NCBI GenBank assembly: GCA_905250885.1 | Contig: CAJNOQ010000754.1 | Coordinates: forward strand, 1 to 41,905 | Reading direction: 5' to 3' | Source of the DNA: Didymodactylos carnosus | Lineage: Eukaryota; Rotifera; Eurotatoria; Philodinida; Philodinidae | DNA length: 41,905 nucleotides | Shown: positions 1 to 12,500 of the stretch, in pieces | Layout: each line of letters begins with the position of its first letter | Numbering within the stretch: the stretch's first letter is position 1 | Made by a program: the position numbers and the translations under genes | The notes under the pieces: generated by a model | Seen by the model: the letters and a program-made list of their open reading frames with translations, nothing else | Database searches by the model: none | Told to the model about the DNA's origin: nothing

Positions 1-67
1 CTAAAAAGTATTCTCCATTTGAGAAAAACCAAAAAAAAGGTATAACCACCCGTGAAAAACGTTTAAA

Positions 68-350
68 GGGTTTAACCATTTGAAACATATCATAACTGTT
101 TAAAAGTTTCTTATTCTTATCAAAAAAACTAATTTTCGTTTTCTAAAATACGACTAAATTACGTTCTGAAAAACGGTTGGTTTCTTCATGTCACAAAAAA
201 ACCTTTCACGTATTTTAAAATACCAAATCACTTCAGGATTTTTAAATCATAGCTCTTCCCTATTCTAAAAATCCCAAAGGAGTTTTCTGATAAAAGTAAA
301 AAACGTTTAAACGGTTATGATATGGTTCAAATGGTTATACCATTTTCCGT
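68..350. repeat. Imperfect inverted repeat
   Basis: The left arm, about 68-106, contains TTTAACCATTTGAAACATAT and continues into a TCATAAC-GTTTAAA block. It reappears in reverse complement at about 306-350, with a few mismatches. Both flanks also carry the palindromic motif GTATTTTAAAATAC (about 209 and 349). This looks like a small palindromic transposon relic of unknown family. Confidence 0.55.
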
Positions 351-1048
351 ATTTTAAAATACCTTCTTTTTTTAGAGAGATACAATACGGAAAATGTGTT
401 ATGGTTAAAAACACTCGGTTTGTTTTTGGCTCAAAAGTCGTTATATGATGTTAACTGCTAATAACGCAATATTTGTGTGAGAAAGATCAAGAATTTTTAT
501 TATTCTTTGTCGGAATGCGCTTAACTGAATTTATATCTAAGGAGTGAATTTTTGAAAATATATACATAGATCATAGTCATAGTCGTCATCAGATATACCA
601 GAATCAGTTTATTTAAGCCAAAATTAAGTGGCCATTGAGTTTCCTACCGTCATTTGCTACTAGTGGCTTATTTCTTATTACTAGTAAGTGAAACCAGCAA
701 CGCATCTGCATATTAAAGGCAGGGTGTTTAAAAACGTTTTCTGCTGCTGGAAAATGTGTTCATTTTCCTTTGTTTAAAAATCAGCACATACCGAAATAAT
801 TTTCAAAAGTATCTACGTCCCTGAATGAATCTGGAAAACACATTTTATCAGCAACGATCGTGCACGAGGGCACACAGATGCCGAATAGTTTTTTATCCTG
901 GGCGTCGATACGAGATCTTAACATTCTTTCTAGCATCAGTGTCCACCTATGCCGGTATATAGTATACTGTATCCAGCAAAAGCAATTTCAATAGAATATA
1001 TCAGGCATCCCTTGGTTCGGTACTTGCCAGACATCGATATGGATTGAC

Positions 1049-1245
1049 GGGGTGTTCCTATAGCAGGTGTTCCACTGTGTATTACTGTAAGGTATGGTGA
1101 CATTATAGCTGGTGTTCCCCATAATGAAAAAGTGTTCCACCATGTGACTAATTAGTGTCAGATGCTGGAACACTTTTTCATTATGGGGAACGCCAGCTAT
1201 AATGACACCATGCATTCACAGTGGAACACCTGCTATAGGAACACC
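1049..1245. mobile_element. Palindromic MITE with target-site duplication
   Basis: The segment is nearly one long palindrome. GGTGTTCCTATAGCAGGTGT at 1051 is matched by its reverse complement ending at 1245, and the complementarity continues inward for about 90 nt on each side to a centre near 1145. The heptamer GATTGAC directly precedes it (1042-1048) and directly follows it (1246-1252), as expected of a target-site duplication. A 7-8 bp duplication would suit the hAT superfamily, but no transposase is present and the terminal bases are not typical, so the family is left open. An open frame on the minus strand here is a by-product of the palindrome. Confidence 0.8.
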
Positions 1246-2339
1246 GATTGACAGTGCTGCTTGAAATTTTTTTTGCAGTACAGGGTAGCTTTCATATCAT
1301 AGGTAAGTTATTCGAATTATTGAAACTTTCGATTGGTTTATTGTGAACCATTCATATCAGTCGTCAATGAAAGTAGCAAAGATGACTGATATGGGAACCA
1401 TGTCGTATGCTTTTCTTATTATTAGATGTCCTTTATGTTACTCTTGCTTTGGACATGATTTAAAGATACTATGTTATTAACGCGACCGCATTTGTATTAT
1501 CGATATGAGCTAAAACAAAATGGAATTATTGGAACATATGGCGTTGTCAACATTCTGAAAATTCATTATAGATATATATTCAGTGAGAAAAGAGAAGCTT
1601 TATCTGTCAGTTGAAGTTTATCACCGTCGATGGCATTGATAACAAAACATAATAAATGGTATTTCATTCGGTACAATAATTTACCCAAAATATACATTTA
1701 AATATGATATATAACTGTATACCGGACTAGCATTATTAACTGGTTAACCATTTCCCTTTGGATTTGGATTTTAATGTTGAAAACTACAACACTCTCAAAT
1801 TCTTCATCTCTATCTGATATTAATGACGGTTCCTACAAGTCATTTGTTTAGATTTGATGCAACTAGAACAACAGATTCTAATGTCGCTGTACGTGATGTG
1901 TATTCATTCATTTTACTATGGACGAGGTTTGGATTTTTCTTTCAATTTTCTATATTTGTTATAATTTGTTTTGTGTTTCTTTTAGTTTATGCAATTGTCA
2001 TTATATTTAAGTTGAATCTGTCACAGTATTATCACTTGACTTTTTCTTCGCAAAAACGGTCATTTCATTTTTCATTTATTCAAAATCTTCATCATTCGAA
2101 ATTTTCATAAGACACTTTTTTGTGCATATATTGTGCTATCTTTATAGACAGTAGTTGTTGCGCGTGCATATTTAAGCTTTTCTTTTATAATAAAATTCGT
2201 CGGAAACGCTAGTACACTTCTAACTGGATTAGCTAGAGGCGAATACACTTTGACAGGATGCATGCTCTGAGTAGTAAATAAAAGTTAGTTCTCTGCAAAT
2301 AGACAGTTGTTTAAGAAAAATGCTTGAAGATCTTATTTC

Positions 2340-2735
2340 AGAGATGAGCGAGCCCGAGTCGCATTTGTCTTTGACACGGACTCGGACTCGAGGTGAAAGA
2401 CTCGATAAACTTGATAAACTGACTCGAGTCACTTACGAGTCAGCCATGTGCAACTTGGGATTGTTATGTCGGTGTTTATTATATTTGTTATGTACCAGAA
2501 GAGAGAGAGAGAGATGTGAGAATATTCTTAGTAGAACATCGCGTCACAGGAGAGGATTGAAGAACTGTTCTTGAAAAAATTAATTAGGAGGAAGTTTTCC
2601 TGTAGAAAATGACTCGAGGTGACTTGAGTCAATTTTTGATCAATTTTTGATGCGATTCGGACTCGGATCCCAACTCGAAGGCTACTGACTCGGACTCGAC
2701 TTAGACTCGAAAAAGTGGTGACTCGTCCATCTCTG
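2340..2735. repeat. ACTCG/CGAGT motif cluster
   Basis: More than a dozen copies of GACTCG, CGAGTC or near variants occur here (for example around 2375-2440, 2610-2635 and 2650-2730) in an otherwise AT-rich background. Motifs on both strands can pair with each other. It looks like a degenerate short-motif repeat, not a gene, and it lies just upstream of the SLC17 gene. Confidence 0.5.
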
Positions 2736-2841
2736 TCTTATTTTATATGAAACTATTTTTCTTCAATTTTTTTAGATAATTATATATAGATAAGCGGTTT
2801 CTAAAGTTTTATGTGTTATATTAGAAGCTTATTCAAAAAAA

Positions 2842-5800
2842 ATGATGGACGATAATGATCAAGGTTCGCTTGTAAATAGTGTCTCCGAACCGCTGCTAGA
2901 AAATTACCATACCGTCCAAACTCACAGTGAGTAGGTTTCAAACGGAGTGCTGGTGATTGGAAGATATATGAGAGATTAATTTGTTGTTTGTGTTTGAGAT
3001 CCTAGAGATGGTTGTTGTAAAAATATTAATGCACGATATGTAAGTCTGAACAGTCGATGTGCATAGCAAAGAATTTTTTGCTAATATTTTTCTTAGGTTA
3101 TAGCAACATGGGCTTTCATGGGATTTATCTGTTTATATGCCCTACGCGTAAATTTGAGTGTTGCTATCGTAGCAATGGTAGGACAAAAAGAATTTATTAG
3201 GAGACATTTACAGAGATGTAAAGTTGTTTTTCTCGTTTAGGTAACTCCTCAAAGTGTTTTAAACCAATCTGTGACAGCGTGTCCAGGCAACGGTAATCAT
3301 TCTGATGAACCGATTAAACACGTTAGTATTATGTTTCCCCTGCATACAAAGAATGAAAAAATATTATTCTAATGTTGATATTGTTTCACTGGTTTAGCAT
3401 TATGAATTCACATGGTCGCCAAAAACACAAGGTCTAGTGCTAGGTTCATTTTTCTATGGATATTTATTCACTCAAATTATCGGAGGTAATCAGGATATTT
3501 AGAAGATTGTCAATGATTTACTCCTTTATGGTTTAAGGAAATTTGGCTGAACGTTTTGGTGCTAAATGGATATATGGTTGTAACATATTGATTGCAGGAT
3601 TTCTAACGTTATTAACACCCTTAGCTGCGAGAACGCACGTTGTGCTATTAATAATTGTACGATTACTTATCGGAGTATTTGAGGTAAGTTGCAGGCTTCG
3701 TAGACATCCTACTTTTCCTAGTTTTTACTAAAAACATGCTATGTTTTCCTACTTTTAGGATTTTATCCTACATTCCTACTTTTTCAAGCTTTTTCCCTTT
3801 TTTCCGACATCGATATTTCCGAGAACTGAGCACTATCTCCCTTATCAACTTCTCACCATAAAAAAGTATCGTCTCCTTGAAGAAATATCATCAGATGGCT
3901 CACTTTTACGCTTTGTGTTTCCCTCCGCCGTTCTCGTCGACAGAGATTATGAAAGCTTTTATGCTTCACATAAAAACGAGTCTTTAAAATACGATTCCAG
4001 TTCACGGGGGAGCGAGAATCCTAGAGTGTCATGACGCGCGTTTGTTTGACACCCTCACCTTTTGAGGCACTTCTCTGTGGCCTACTTTTCGATATAAAAT
4101 CTAACTAAAAATATCCTACTATTTCCCCTACGTTTTGGATTTTGTTATTACGAATCTTGAAGTAGGCAACAGTTTATGATACATTTGCACTTCAAAACTG
4201 CTGAGTTACATGTGTGTTTAAAATCTGTACTTCTAAATGCTTATTGTTTTAGGGTCCTTCATTTCCAAGCGCTGGTGCATTGTGGGGTCGGTGGATACCT
4301 CCTATGGAACGAAGTGTTGTTCCTCCGATTGCATTGTCAGGTTAAAAAATAGAGATTAGTTGTTGAAGGTGATATTATAATCACCTGCTTTCAGTTGATC
4401 ACACTGGCAATTGAACTCTTTTCATTTTAGGTAAGGAAGTGGGAATTATTATTACAACACCATTGGTTAGTTTGCTGTGTACATCAACATTTCTTGGAGG
4501 ATGGCCATCATCATTTTATGTATTTGGTAAGAATTGGTTTATTCCATGTGGGTATAGCAGTTGATCTAAACTTTATTTTCTGAGATGGTTTAGAAAGTAC
4601 AAAAGTACAAAAAAACGAAGTCATGATCTCCGACCACATTATATAATTTTAGGTTTTTCGAATGAAGGAGAAAAGATAGAAATAGAAATAGTCCAACCAG
4701 TTGTTCGAGGAGTACTTCGAGTGCTCGGAAATATGTTTTCGATGGGCCTTCGCCAAGGGCGCGAGCCTTCGGAAAACGGCGCTTCGAACCCTCGATATAA
4801 GCTTTCGAGGAATATTTCCGAGCCCTCGTCGGATTCCAACACTTCTGAGCCCTAGTTGCACCCTCGAGAGAGCGAGGGCTCGGAAGTCCCGAACATCTCT
4901 GTTCGACGGCTCGAAATCGATACTCCGCGAAAGCTTATATCGAGGATCCGAAGTGCCTGTCGCATCCCTCGAACGACTTTTTTCATCTGCATGGAAGCAT
5001 TAGATTCATAATGAAGAAGAAAATGAGATGTAGCAAAATACTAAATAGTAAAATGTTTAAGGAATGTTTTAAACGTTAGGCTAAGAGTATGCACTACATA
5101 CCGAATATTCAGAAATTTAAAAAGAAATTTTAAATCGAAACATACGTGAAGCAACGTGGAAAATAATTTATGTAGTCATAGTGTGTTCTAGCTAGATCGA
5201 AATGAATTTTAGAAAAAAAATACATACGATTTATATCACATATTTTTAGGTGTTTTGACAATAATTTGGTTTTGTGGATGGTCTATATTCACTTCCAGTT
5301 CACCATCGGAACATCCCCGGATATCGATAAAAGAAAAGAATTTTCTACTGAAATGTATACCACAAACTCGAAAAGTATGATGTGTTTAACGTGTTTATAT
5401 TTATACTTTCAGCACTGCTGTATCTTTTAGCTTCGAACCCCATGGAAACTTATACTTTATTGTGTACCATTATGGGCTATAGCTGTGATGCATATCTGTG
5501 TTAACTTTGTTTATTATGTTCTTCTAACATCATTACCAATTTATTTTTCAACAATATTAAGATTTGACTTGCATCAGGTAGATTATAAAGACATTTTTTT
5601 AATTGTCAAAACTCGATTGTCTAATTGGTATTTTGGTTTTTAGAATGGTTTGATGTTTGCTATACCGTATGTTTTTCAATTAATTGTCACAATTTTATCC
5701 GGTCAACTTGCTGATCTTGCTCGATCAAGACGTATTTTATCAACAACAGCAGTGAGAAAGATACAAACAATTATTGGTAGGCCTCTATGCAAGTTGTTCT

Positions 5801-6486
5801 TCAAGTATTGTGTCTTAACTTTTTTCTCATTTAGGTGGCATTGGCTCATCGTTGTTTTTGATTCTCGTTGGATATATCGGCTGTAATCGTCTATATGCAA
5901 TCATCTGTATAACATGTGCTGTGGCGTGTATTGGATTTCATTCATGTGGAAGTCTTATATCGCATCTCGATATTGCATCGAATTATGCTGGTTAGTTATT
6001 GTTTGTATCTTTTACGTCTGGTTGCGAAGGACGATCCGTATGTAAGAGCTAATAAAATTGAAAATGTGATATGAATCGACTATTACAGATCCTCCTTATC
6101 ATCTTTCGGGAAAAAACTACACAAGACTGATTTTTGTCTTGTTATGTTTAAGGATCATACACAAGTCTATCGATAAATAGTTCGTTTATTGTTATTTTCT
6201 AGGAACACTAGTGGGATTGACCAATACACTTGCAACTATTCCTGGTTTTGTTGGTCCTTATTTTGTTGGAGCCGTTACAAACAACAATGTAAGCACAACA
6301 TCTTATTTTCCTTCCAACACTTATATTTTGACTCTATTCCAGCAAACTTTAGCTGCATGGCGGGTGATATTTAATGTATCAGCTGGAATCGGATTATTTG
6401 GAACAATTGTGTATTGTTTGTTATTTAACGGTGAAGAACAAAAATGGAATCGAGAATATGAGAATCAGAATGAACAAAATGACTAG
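2842..6486 (+). CDS. SLC17-family (sialin-like) anion transporter, 13 exons
   Basis: Predicted 482-aa major facilitator of the SLC17 family (organic anion or Na+/phosphate type), probably lysosomal or plasma-membrane. Exons: 2842-2926, 3104-3177, 3241-3321, 3398-3485, 3538-3683, 4253-4340, 4431-4526, 5250-5374, 5431-5577, 5644-5776, 5835-5990, 6203-6288, 6343-6486; all phases agree and the TAG stop is at 6484-6486. Family marks in order: acidic dileucine EPLL (residues 16-19, like sialin's sorting signal), ALRVNLSVA in TM1 with Arg43, GSFFYGY (96-102), loop motif NLAERFG (111-117), TM4 with Arg151 and Glu158, [25 protein letters not shown]-type [10 protein letters not shown], and [15 protein letters not shown] near the C-terminus. 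Length is normal (human sialin is about 495 aa). Oddity: TM4 reads FPSAGALW where relatives read FPAMHAMW, so the conserved His is Gly166. Introns 5 and 7 are enlarged by inserted sequence. ATG 2842 or 2845 could be the start. Substrate is unknown. Confidence 0.93.
3684..4252 (+). other. Enlarged intron 5 of the SLC17 gene
   Basis: This 569-bp intron is about ten times the usual size here. It begins GTAAGT and ends TTTTAG. It contains repeated CCTACTTTT-like words and a GC-richer patch around 3900-4060, consistent with an old insertion. I see no coding sequence in it. Confidence 0.7.
4690..5000. repeat. GC-rich inverted-repeat insert in SLC17 intron 7
   Basis: Inside the 723-bp intron 4527-5249 lies a GC-rich block full of TTCGAG/CTCGAA words, unlike the surrounding AT-rich DNA. 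CCTCGATATAAGCTTTCG at 4790-4807 recurs as its exact reverse complement at 4928-4945, so the block can fold back on itself. Open frames on both strands here are products of this composition. It is probably a non-autonomous transposon relic. Confidence 0.65.
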
Positions 6487-9400
6487 AATCGCGTGAACTG
6501 TTGTGAATCTCAGAGATGTTACAATGTTATTGTTTTGTGCAATATCAAAAGTTTTGTCCACTATTTATTACTTTCGTTAATCTTTTTCTCCATTTGATCT
6601 GACTGATTTGTTATTTATCTTTTTCCATTGTGATATTTATATCTATTTTTTTATGTATTCAATTATGCAGAGAGTTTAGTTCCAAATCGATTTTGATTTT
6701 TAAGGTATTATTTACTTTAAACGATTAAAGAGGGATGGTTCTATGCTGATTTTCAGTATTCAATGATCTCAATCAAAGGTGAAGATGTATACTGAGCAAT
6801 CATGTGACAAATACAAATTTTGTAACTCTGGCTCCGCCGATATCCAGTTGGCTTTCCAGAAAAACTTGTTGTATTTATATAAATGAACAACAGTACACTT
6901 CTGCGGATTTTTCAAATATTATTTTTAATCAAAAAAGATATGTCAGATAATAGAGAATTGAACCCAACAGAAAAATGTTTCTGGCAAGAAAGAATCAAAA
7001 ATACTTATCGTTCTATTTTTCCACTGACGGTGGGAGAGCCTCAAGCAGTTGTGCGAAGCTCTAATAAGAAATTCGAACTGAACAGGTTTTAACACAGCCA
7101 GTTTGTAGAGCACATCGGCTTACTTATATATAAAAAATTATCAGACTTGTCAGATAAACTTTCACACAATTATATACGTTGGTTGCTATTTTCTGTTTAA
7201 AATGTATGGAAGTTTTTTCGAGGTAAAATTTGTATGTGGCCGTTCCGCGTAACGTAAAGATGATTGCATTAGCGTTTGTAGGAAACTTCAAAACGTTATA
7301 ACTTGTCGAGAAAAGTCGTGGACAGTTCCGCAACCTATCATTAAAAACGATTCTAATATTACACTGTACGATTTACGGCCTCTAGCGCTATATTAAGATT
7401 TTCTTTTCTTTTTGTGTTTGCTATGCAACAGCAAAAAGAGAAGTAAAAATGGCGTTTTTCTGTCTTTAACATTTTGACATTTATTATTTTGACAGCTTCT
7501 TGTTGAATGATACAGTAAACATGTTAGAACTTTCTAAGACTTTGTTGTAACAACATTGACATAAATATTAAGCTGACTTTTAAACTTAGGAGGACGGGAT
7601 ATATAATATCTGAATTGATAATGATTTATTTGCACATAGAGACTATATTTTCCTGTTTTCTTCTCCACTCTACTTTCCTAGCTTTTTCTAAGTCAGCGTT
7701 CAACTTGGGTTCAGGCTAATCGTTAAAATTCTACCACTGAACTTAGAACCCGAAATCAAGATTAACCTGATTTTTCAGTCCAATCAAAGACTGAACTGTA
7801 GCAGACCGTCATTTTACGCATATCAATTTTCACGCAGAAGCCACGGCGGGACTCACGTCCAAAAGTCGTGTCAAGATTGCGTCCCGCACTCGAGAAATAA
7901 GATGCGTTTTTGTCGCCATGTCGCGGCGGCTCTTGTCCGAACTTTCGGCATCATAGCACAATTCCGTGGAATCCTACACAAACTGCTAGAATCGTGCCAT
8001 GATAGTGGCCCAGTCATAATTCTTATGTTCTAGAGCAGAAGAGCTATTTCGTGGCACGGCTCAGGGTAGTTGCGGAAGTCCAATCTCAGACTGAGCTACA
8101 GCCCTTCAGAACAAAAGAAGAAGCAAAGAGAGAACTAAAAATGGTGTTTTTCTGTCTTTGACATTTTGACAGCTTCTTGTTGAATGATACAGTAAACATG
8201 TTAGAACTTTCTAAGACTTTGTTGTAACAACATTGACATAATATTAAGCTGACTTTTAAACTTAGGAGGACGGGATATATAATATCTGAATTGATAATGA
8301 TTTATTTGCACATAGAGACTATATTTTCCTGTTTTCTTCTCCATCCTACTTTCCTAGCTTTTTCTAAGTCAGCATTCAACTTGGGTTCAGGCTAATCGTT
8401 AAAATTCTAACATTGAACTTTGAACCCGAAATCAAGATTAACCTGATTTTTCAGTCCAATCTAAGACTGAACTGTAGCAGAGCGTTATTTTACCCACGTC
8501 AATTTTCACGCAGAAGCCAAGGCGGGACTCACGTCAAAAAGTCGTGCCAAGATTGCATCCCGCACTCGAGAAATAAGACGCGTTTTTGTCAGAACTTTTG
8601 GCATCATGGCGTGGCTCCGTAGAATCCTACACGAACTCTTAGAACTCCTAGAATTGTGCCGCGATACTAGCCCAGTCATAATTCTTATGTTCTAGAGCAA
8701 AAGAGCTATTTTGTGGCACGGCTCAGGGTAGTTGCGGAAGTCCAATCTCAGACTGAGCTACAGCACTTCAGAACAAAAGATGAAGGGAAATTCTGATGTT
8801 TTTTTCGTTCTTTTATACAGTTCAGTTGCAAAACAAAAGGATGAATGGGTTGTAGACCGCGAATCCCACAGAGACTACAATTTCTCTCACATTTCGGGAA
8901 GCTGTTTCAGGACTTTTGTCAAGTTCGAATATAGCAGCTCACTTCGGGAGTTCTAGGGCGCCTCCTGGACTGTGCACCGCGAAAAACTCTTATTTTGAGT
9001 CATAGCTAATACTTTTTGAAAAAACTAACATTCTAGCGTGATCACGATACAACAGCCCGAGCAGTAATGATCACAGAGCTCCTGTACGACTTTTTCATAA
9101 TCGCTGAACGACAGGCACGGAACTATAGCAACCACAGATGCGACAGCGGGATCTCGCTGCGAGTTCAGCGTGAAAGTTGACTTGGATAAGCATTGTTGTT
9201 AATCATTGGAATTAAGAGGTTCATTATTAATGAAGAAAGACCTTAATGTATTTTTCTTACTTTCTGAAGCATCGGTTAATAGCCGTCTGTGTAGGTAATG
9301 TAAAGTATATCGAAGGGGGATCCTTCTGACATTTGCCTAGTTCACACTCGAATCTCTAATTCAATCTAATCTGAGAGTGATTTGAATTCGGATTTCTACG

Positions 9401-9570
9401 TTGACATACAATGTTTTATGTATCCCAGTCGAAACTTCCGACAGAACTCCCACGGGACTCTTTCACGGTTTATTTTCGTGTGGCATCGCCGATCCAGCTC
9501 ATCCATTAGATAAATCACTGTTGACATATACGAATAATACTGTTTAGAGAGCTTTGCTCGAATTTTTCTT
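6487..9570. other. Spacer between SLC17 and TRPM genes
   Basis: No recognisable gene is present. A 69-codon frame at 6883-7092 shows no known domain and I do not call it. The main structure is a tandem duplication at about 7430-8785. The last few hundred bases should hold the TRPM promoter, but I recognise no element. Confidence 0.6.
7430..8785 (+). repeat. Tandem duplication of a ~690-bp unit
   Basis: Two direct copies follow each other: about 7430-8118 and 8122-8785. The word TTTTTCTGTCTTT occurs at 7455 and 8147, an offset of 692, while ACTGAGCTACAGC near the ends is offset by 662, so copy 2 has a net loss of about 30 bp. One deleted stretch is the repeated TTTGACA section near 7485. The copies are otherwise very similar over several hundred bases, including TAGGAGGACGGGATATATAA. 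Each unit also contains a related internal pair, AGTCCAATC...AGACTGA. No conserved reading frame spans both copies. Confidence 0.85.
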
Positions 9571-12500
9571 ATGATCAATGAGCCAATCAGGCAGACCTAT
9601 GCTGTTGAAATGGTAAGAATCTTTGATTATTATTCATTATGTAGTTAATTAGTTTCCTGCGTATAGTGTCATAATGGTAAATTTGAAGATTGGTCACAAG
9701 CGATTAATCGCTTGAATATTAAACGGCGTACATGTACAACATTCATTCCAAAACTTGACAAAGGACATGATAAGAGTCAACAGTAAGAAAACATTTTACA
9801 TGCATTTGTTTTACTTTCTTCTACTTCTTTTTTTTAGATCTCAAAAAGAACTTAAATGCTGTTGCAATCGTTTAAAACGAGAGCATAGTTGGGATTTATT
9901 TGAGAATGAGAGTAGTAGTAGTGATAAACAAGATTCAGAATGGAATGCTGGAACACATACAAAAATTGCATTAACCAATGCATATGGAAGAATACCAGAG
10001 ACCGGAGCTCCAGTAGGTCTTTGTCACAATTATTCATTCAATTTATAGTCATTTTTGTTAACTTTTTCATTCAGTACATTCGTTGTGATGTAGACACAAA
10101 ACCCGAGACATTAGTGGAGTTAATGTTTAAAGATTGGAAAATGCGTGAGCCAAGATTGATTATGTGTATTATTGGTGGAGCAAAATATTTCAAATTAAAT
10201 GAGAGACTTGAAAAAGAATTTATTAAAGGAATAATTCAAGCAGCCTTAATAGCAGGTATTTACAACATATTTTTCTGTAATTATAGAATGACTATTAAAT
10301 CTTCGTCATTGTGTAGATGGATGGATAATTACTAGTGGTTTTAAAACTGGTGTGGTTAAATTAGTGGGCGATGCTATTTATGAAAATAAATTAACAAATC
10401 CGAAAAGTGAAATTATTGCGGTGGGAGTTAGCAAATGGGGATCTGTGAGAAATAGAGAAACGTTATTAAATGTAAATATTACTTTTTACATAATACATCT
10501 TACTTTTATCTTAAAAGAGAAGTTTCAGTGAACGACTTGAACAAACTACAATTTTTTGTTCTAGAAATATAATGTTGATAAGAAAGTGCAGAAATCTGTG
10601 TTACCTACATCGAATCAAAAACGAAAAGGTGAACAAGAATTAGAACACAATCATACACATTTTTTACTGCTTGATGACGGAATGTTACTTGGATATGATA
10701 CTGGAGATTATCGAACAAGACTTGTTAAAGCAATCTCACATTATAAACAATCAGATGGTAACATTTCATCACTTCAAAATAGACTTTCATCCTTTCACTT
10801 TTTTTGTCTGTAGTACCTATTGTAATCATCGTTGTGGAAGGTAAGTTTTATCGTTATTCCACTTCAACATTCACTTTATCTTATTTAAGATAAAAATTTA
10901 TTTTATTTTCCTGTCAGGTGGTCCAGATACTTTAAATACAATATACAACGATTTACGATGTGAAATTCCCGTTGTATTGATTGATGGAAGTGGTCGTTTA
11001 CCAAATTTACTCTCAAAATTTTTGACTCGTACAAAAAGTCTGATAGATGAAAAAATGGATGAAAAAGAATGGAAAGGAATACTTGATATCAATGATATTG
11101 ATTCAAAACAGAAGTAAGTTTTTTTAACATTTGAATATTTATGAATGTGTCTAATAAAGATTATATGTTTTATAGGCTTCTTCAAATATTTCATAATTAT
11201 GAAGAGGAGATTCGTGCTGGTTTAGTTGAAATAACAAAGGGTTCTAAAAAAAGTGAAAAAGAAATGGATGATATGTTCTACTTGTTTTTATATACGCTTC
11301 AACCATCATTAAGAGCAAACATCAAATCATTTAGTCTCGATAGTGATCATGATTTAGATGAAACTATATTTGAAGCAATTATCGAAGGTAAGTTATATAC
11401 TTTTATTCACTATAGATTTAGACAAGTTTTTTCTTTCATAACTTTTAGCTCGTCAAAAGAAGAGTCTCGAAACACATGAAAAAGTAAATCGTGAACAGTT
11501 GTTACAATTGGCATTGGCATGGGACTGTATTGAAGTTGCCAAAGAACATATTATTAAAAATAATGTTGATCAGTTTACAGTAAACATATTCTAGTAGTTT
11601 GTATTTTCATTTTAATATATTTACTTTGTTTAGAGTGAAGAAAAAGAGAATTTATTTTTAAAAGCATTGGAATTAGATCGTCCAACATTTGTTAATACAT
11701 TTATTAAGTTAAATTTTGACTTACCAACGATATTCTATCAATATGATGATCAGAGTTCAAACAAACAATGGAAATTAAAATGGAATCGATTAAGAGAATT
11801 ATATAGTGATAATGATAAGAGAAAGGTTTGTATATTTTACACACGAGTTTATTTACGTTTAAATCATTCAAACAATCTAAAGCCAAAATGTTTGTGGTGA
11901 TAATATTGGCCAAAGATAAAACCAATTGTACTAATTCTACAGTGTTCATAATCAGACTAGAACAGAATAGTGAAGAAAAAAAATATATATATATACGCAT
12001 GTCTTGGCTAAGTTTGTAGATGAAGAAGATAAATTAATAAATGAAAAGTTTCTATGCAAAATAAAAATGATTATAGGATTAGTACAATTGGTTTTATCTT
12101 TCTTTAATGCACAATAAACAAAATCCTGTTGTTTTATGAACCATTGCAAGTGTATGGGGACGAAAGTTGTTCAAAGACGGTTTCAGATTTCTGGATTGAA
12201 TCGGAAACAGTTAAAGTGCAAACAATTTGATGAATCTTAATGAAAACAGCAGATCTTCAGTGGGTAACTCATTATTATATAGATTGCTTTGTAGATTCTC
12301 AGAATGTTTCAAAAAACACTGGATGTAATGTACAAGAATTTTTGAATATTTGGACTCAGCTAAAAACTGTGAGAAGTGTTTTCGCCATCTTTTGATTTGG
12401 TGATAAATGTTTACCTATATGAAATAACAGGGAATAAGGAGAGTTTCTAGCACTAAATAGATTTTTAATTATATTTCAGATTTGTCAAGAGAGATATAAA

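Larger units (their letters stand above)
1..2841. other. Gene-free 5' region with small repeats
   Basis: I see no credible coding exon in this stretch. The longest open frame (1823-2110, +) encodes a phenylalanine-rich, low-complexity peptide with no recognisable domain. The region holds an imperfect inverted repeat near the left edge, a palindromic MITE-like element at 1049-1245 and a cluster of ACTCG-type motifs around 2340-2735. The part just before 2842 presumably contains the promoter and 5' UTR of the SLC17 gene, but no specific element is recognisable. Confidence 0.6.

Noticed and set aside
988-1215. Minus-strand 75-codon frame
   Set aside because: It lies across the palindromic MITE and consists of the element's two arms read through; no protein-like features.
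1823-2110. 95-codon plus-strand frame with a hydrophobic stretch
   Set aside because: Phenylalanine/isoleucine-rich low-complexity translation of T-rich DNA; no family, no splice context, no support as a membrane protein.
3097-3103. Acceptor at 3096 for SLC17 exon 2
   Set aside because: It would put exon 2 out of phase with exon 1; the acceptor ending at 3103 restores the frame and the TWAF reading.
4639-5003. Overlapping frames on both strands in SLC17 intron 7
   Set aside because: They arise from the GC-rich TTCGAG repeat insert, and the flanking SLC17 exons join in phase without them.
6883-7092. 69-codon frame with an NPTEKCFWQERIKNTYRS stretch
   Set aside because: Looks slightly protein-like but has no recognisable domain and no adjoining exons; kept only as a remark.
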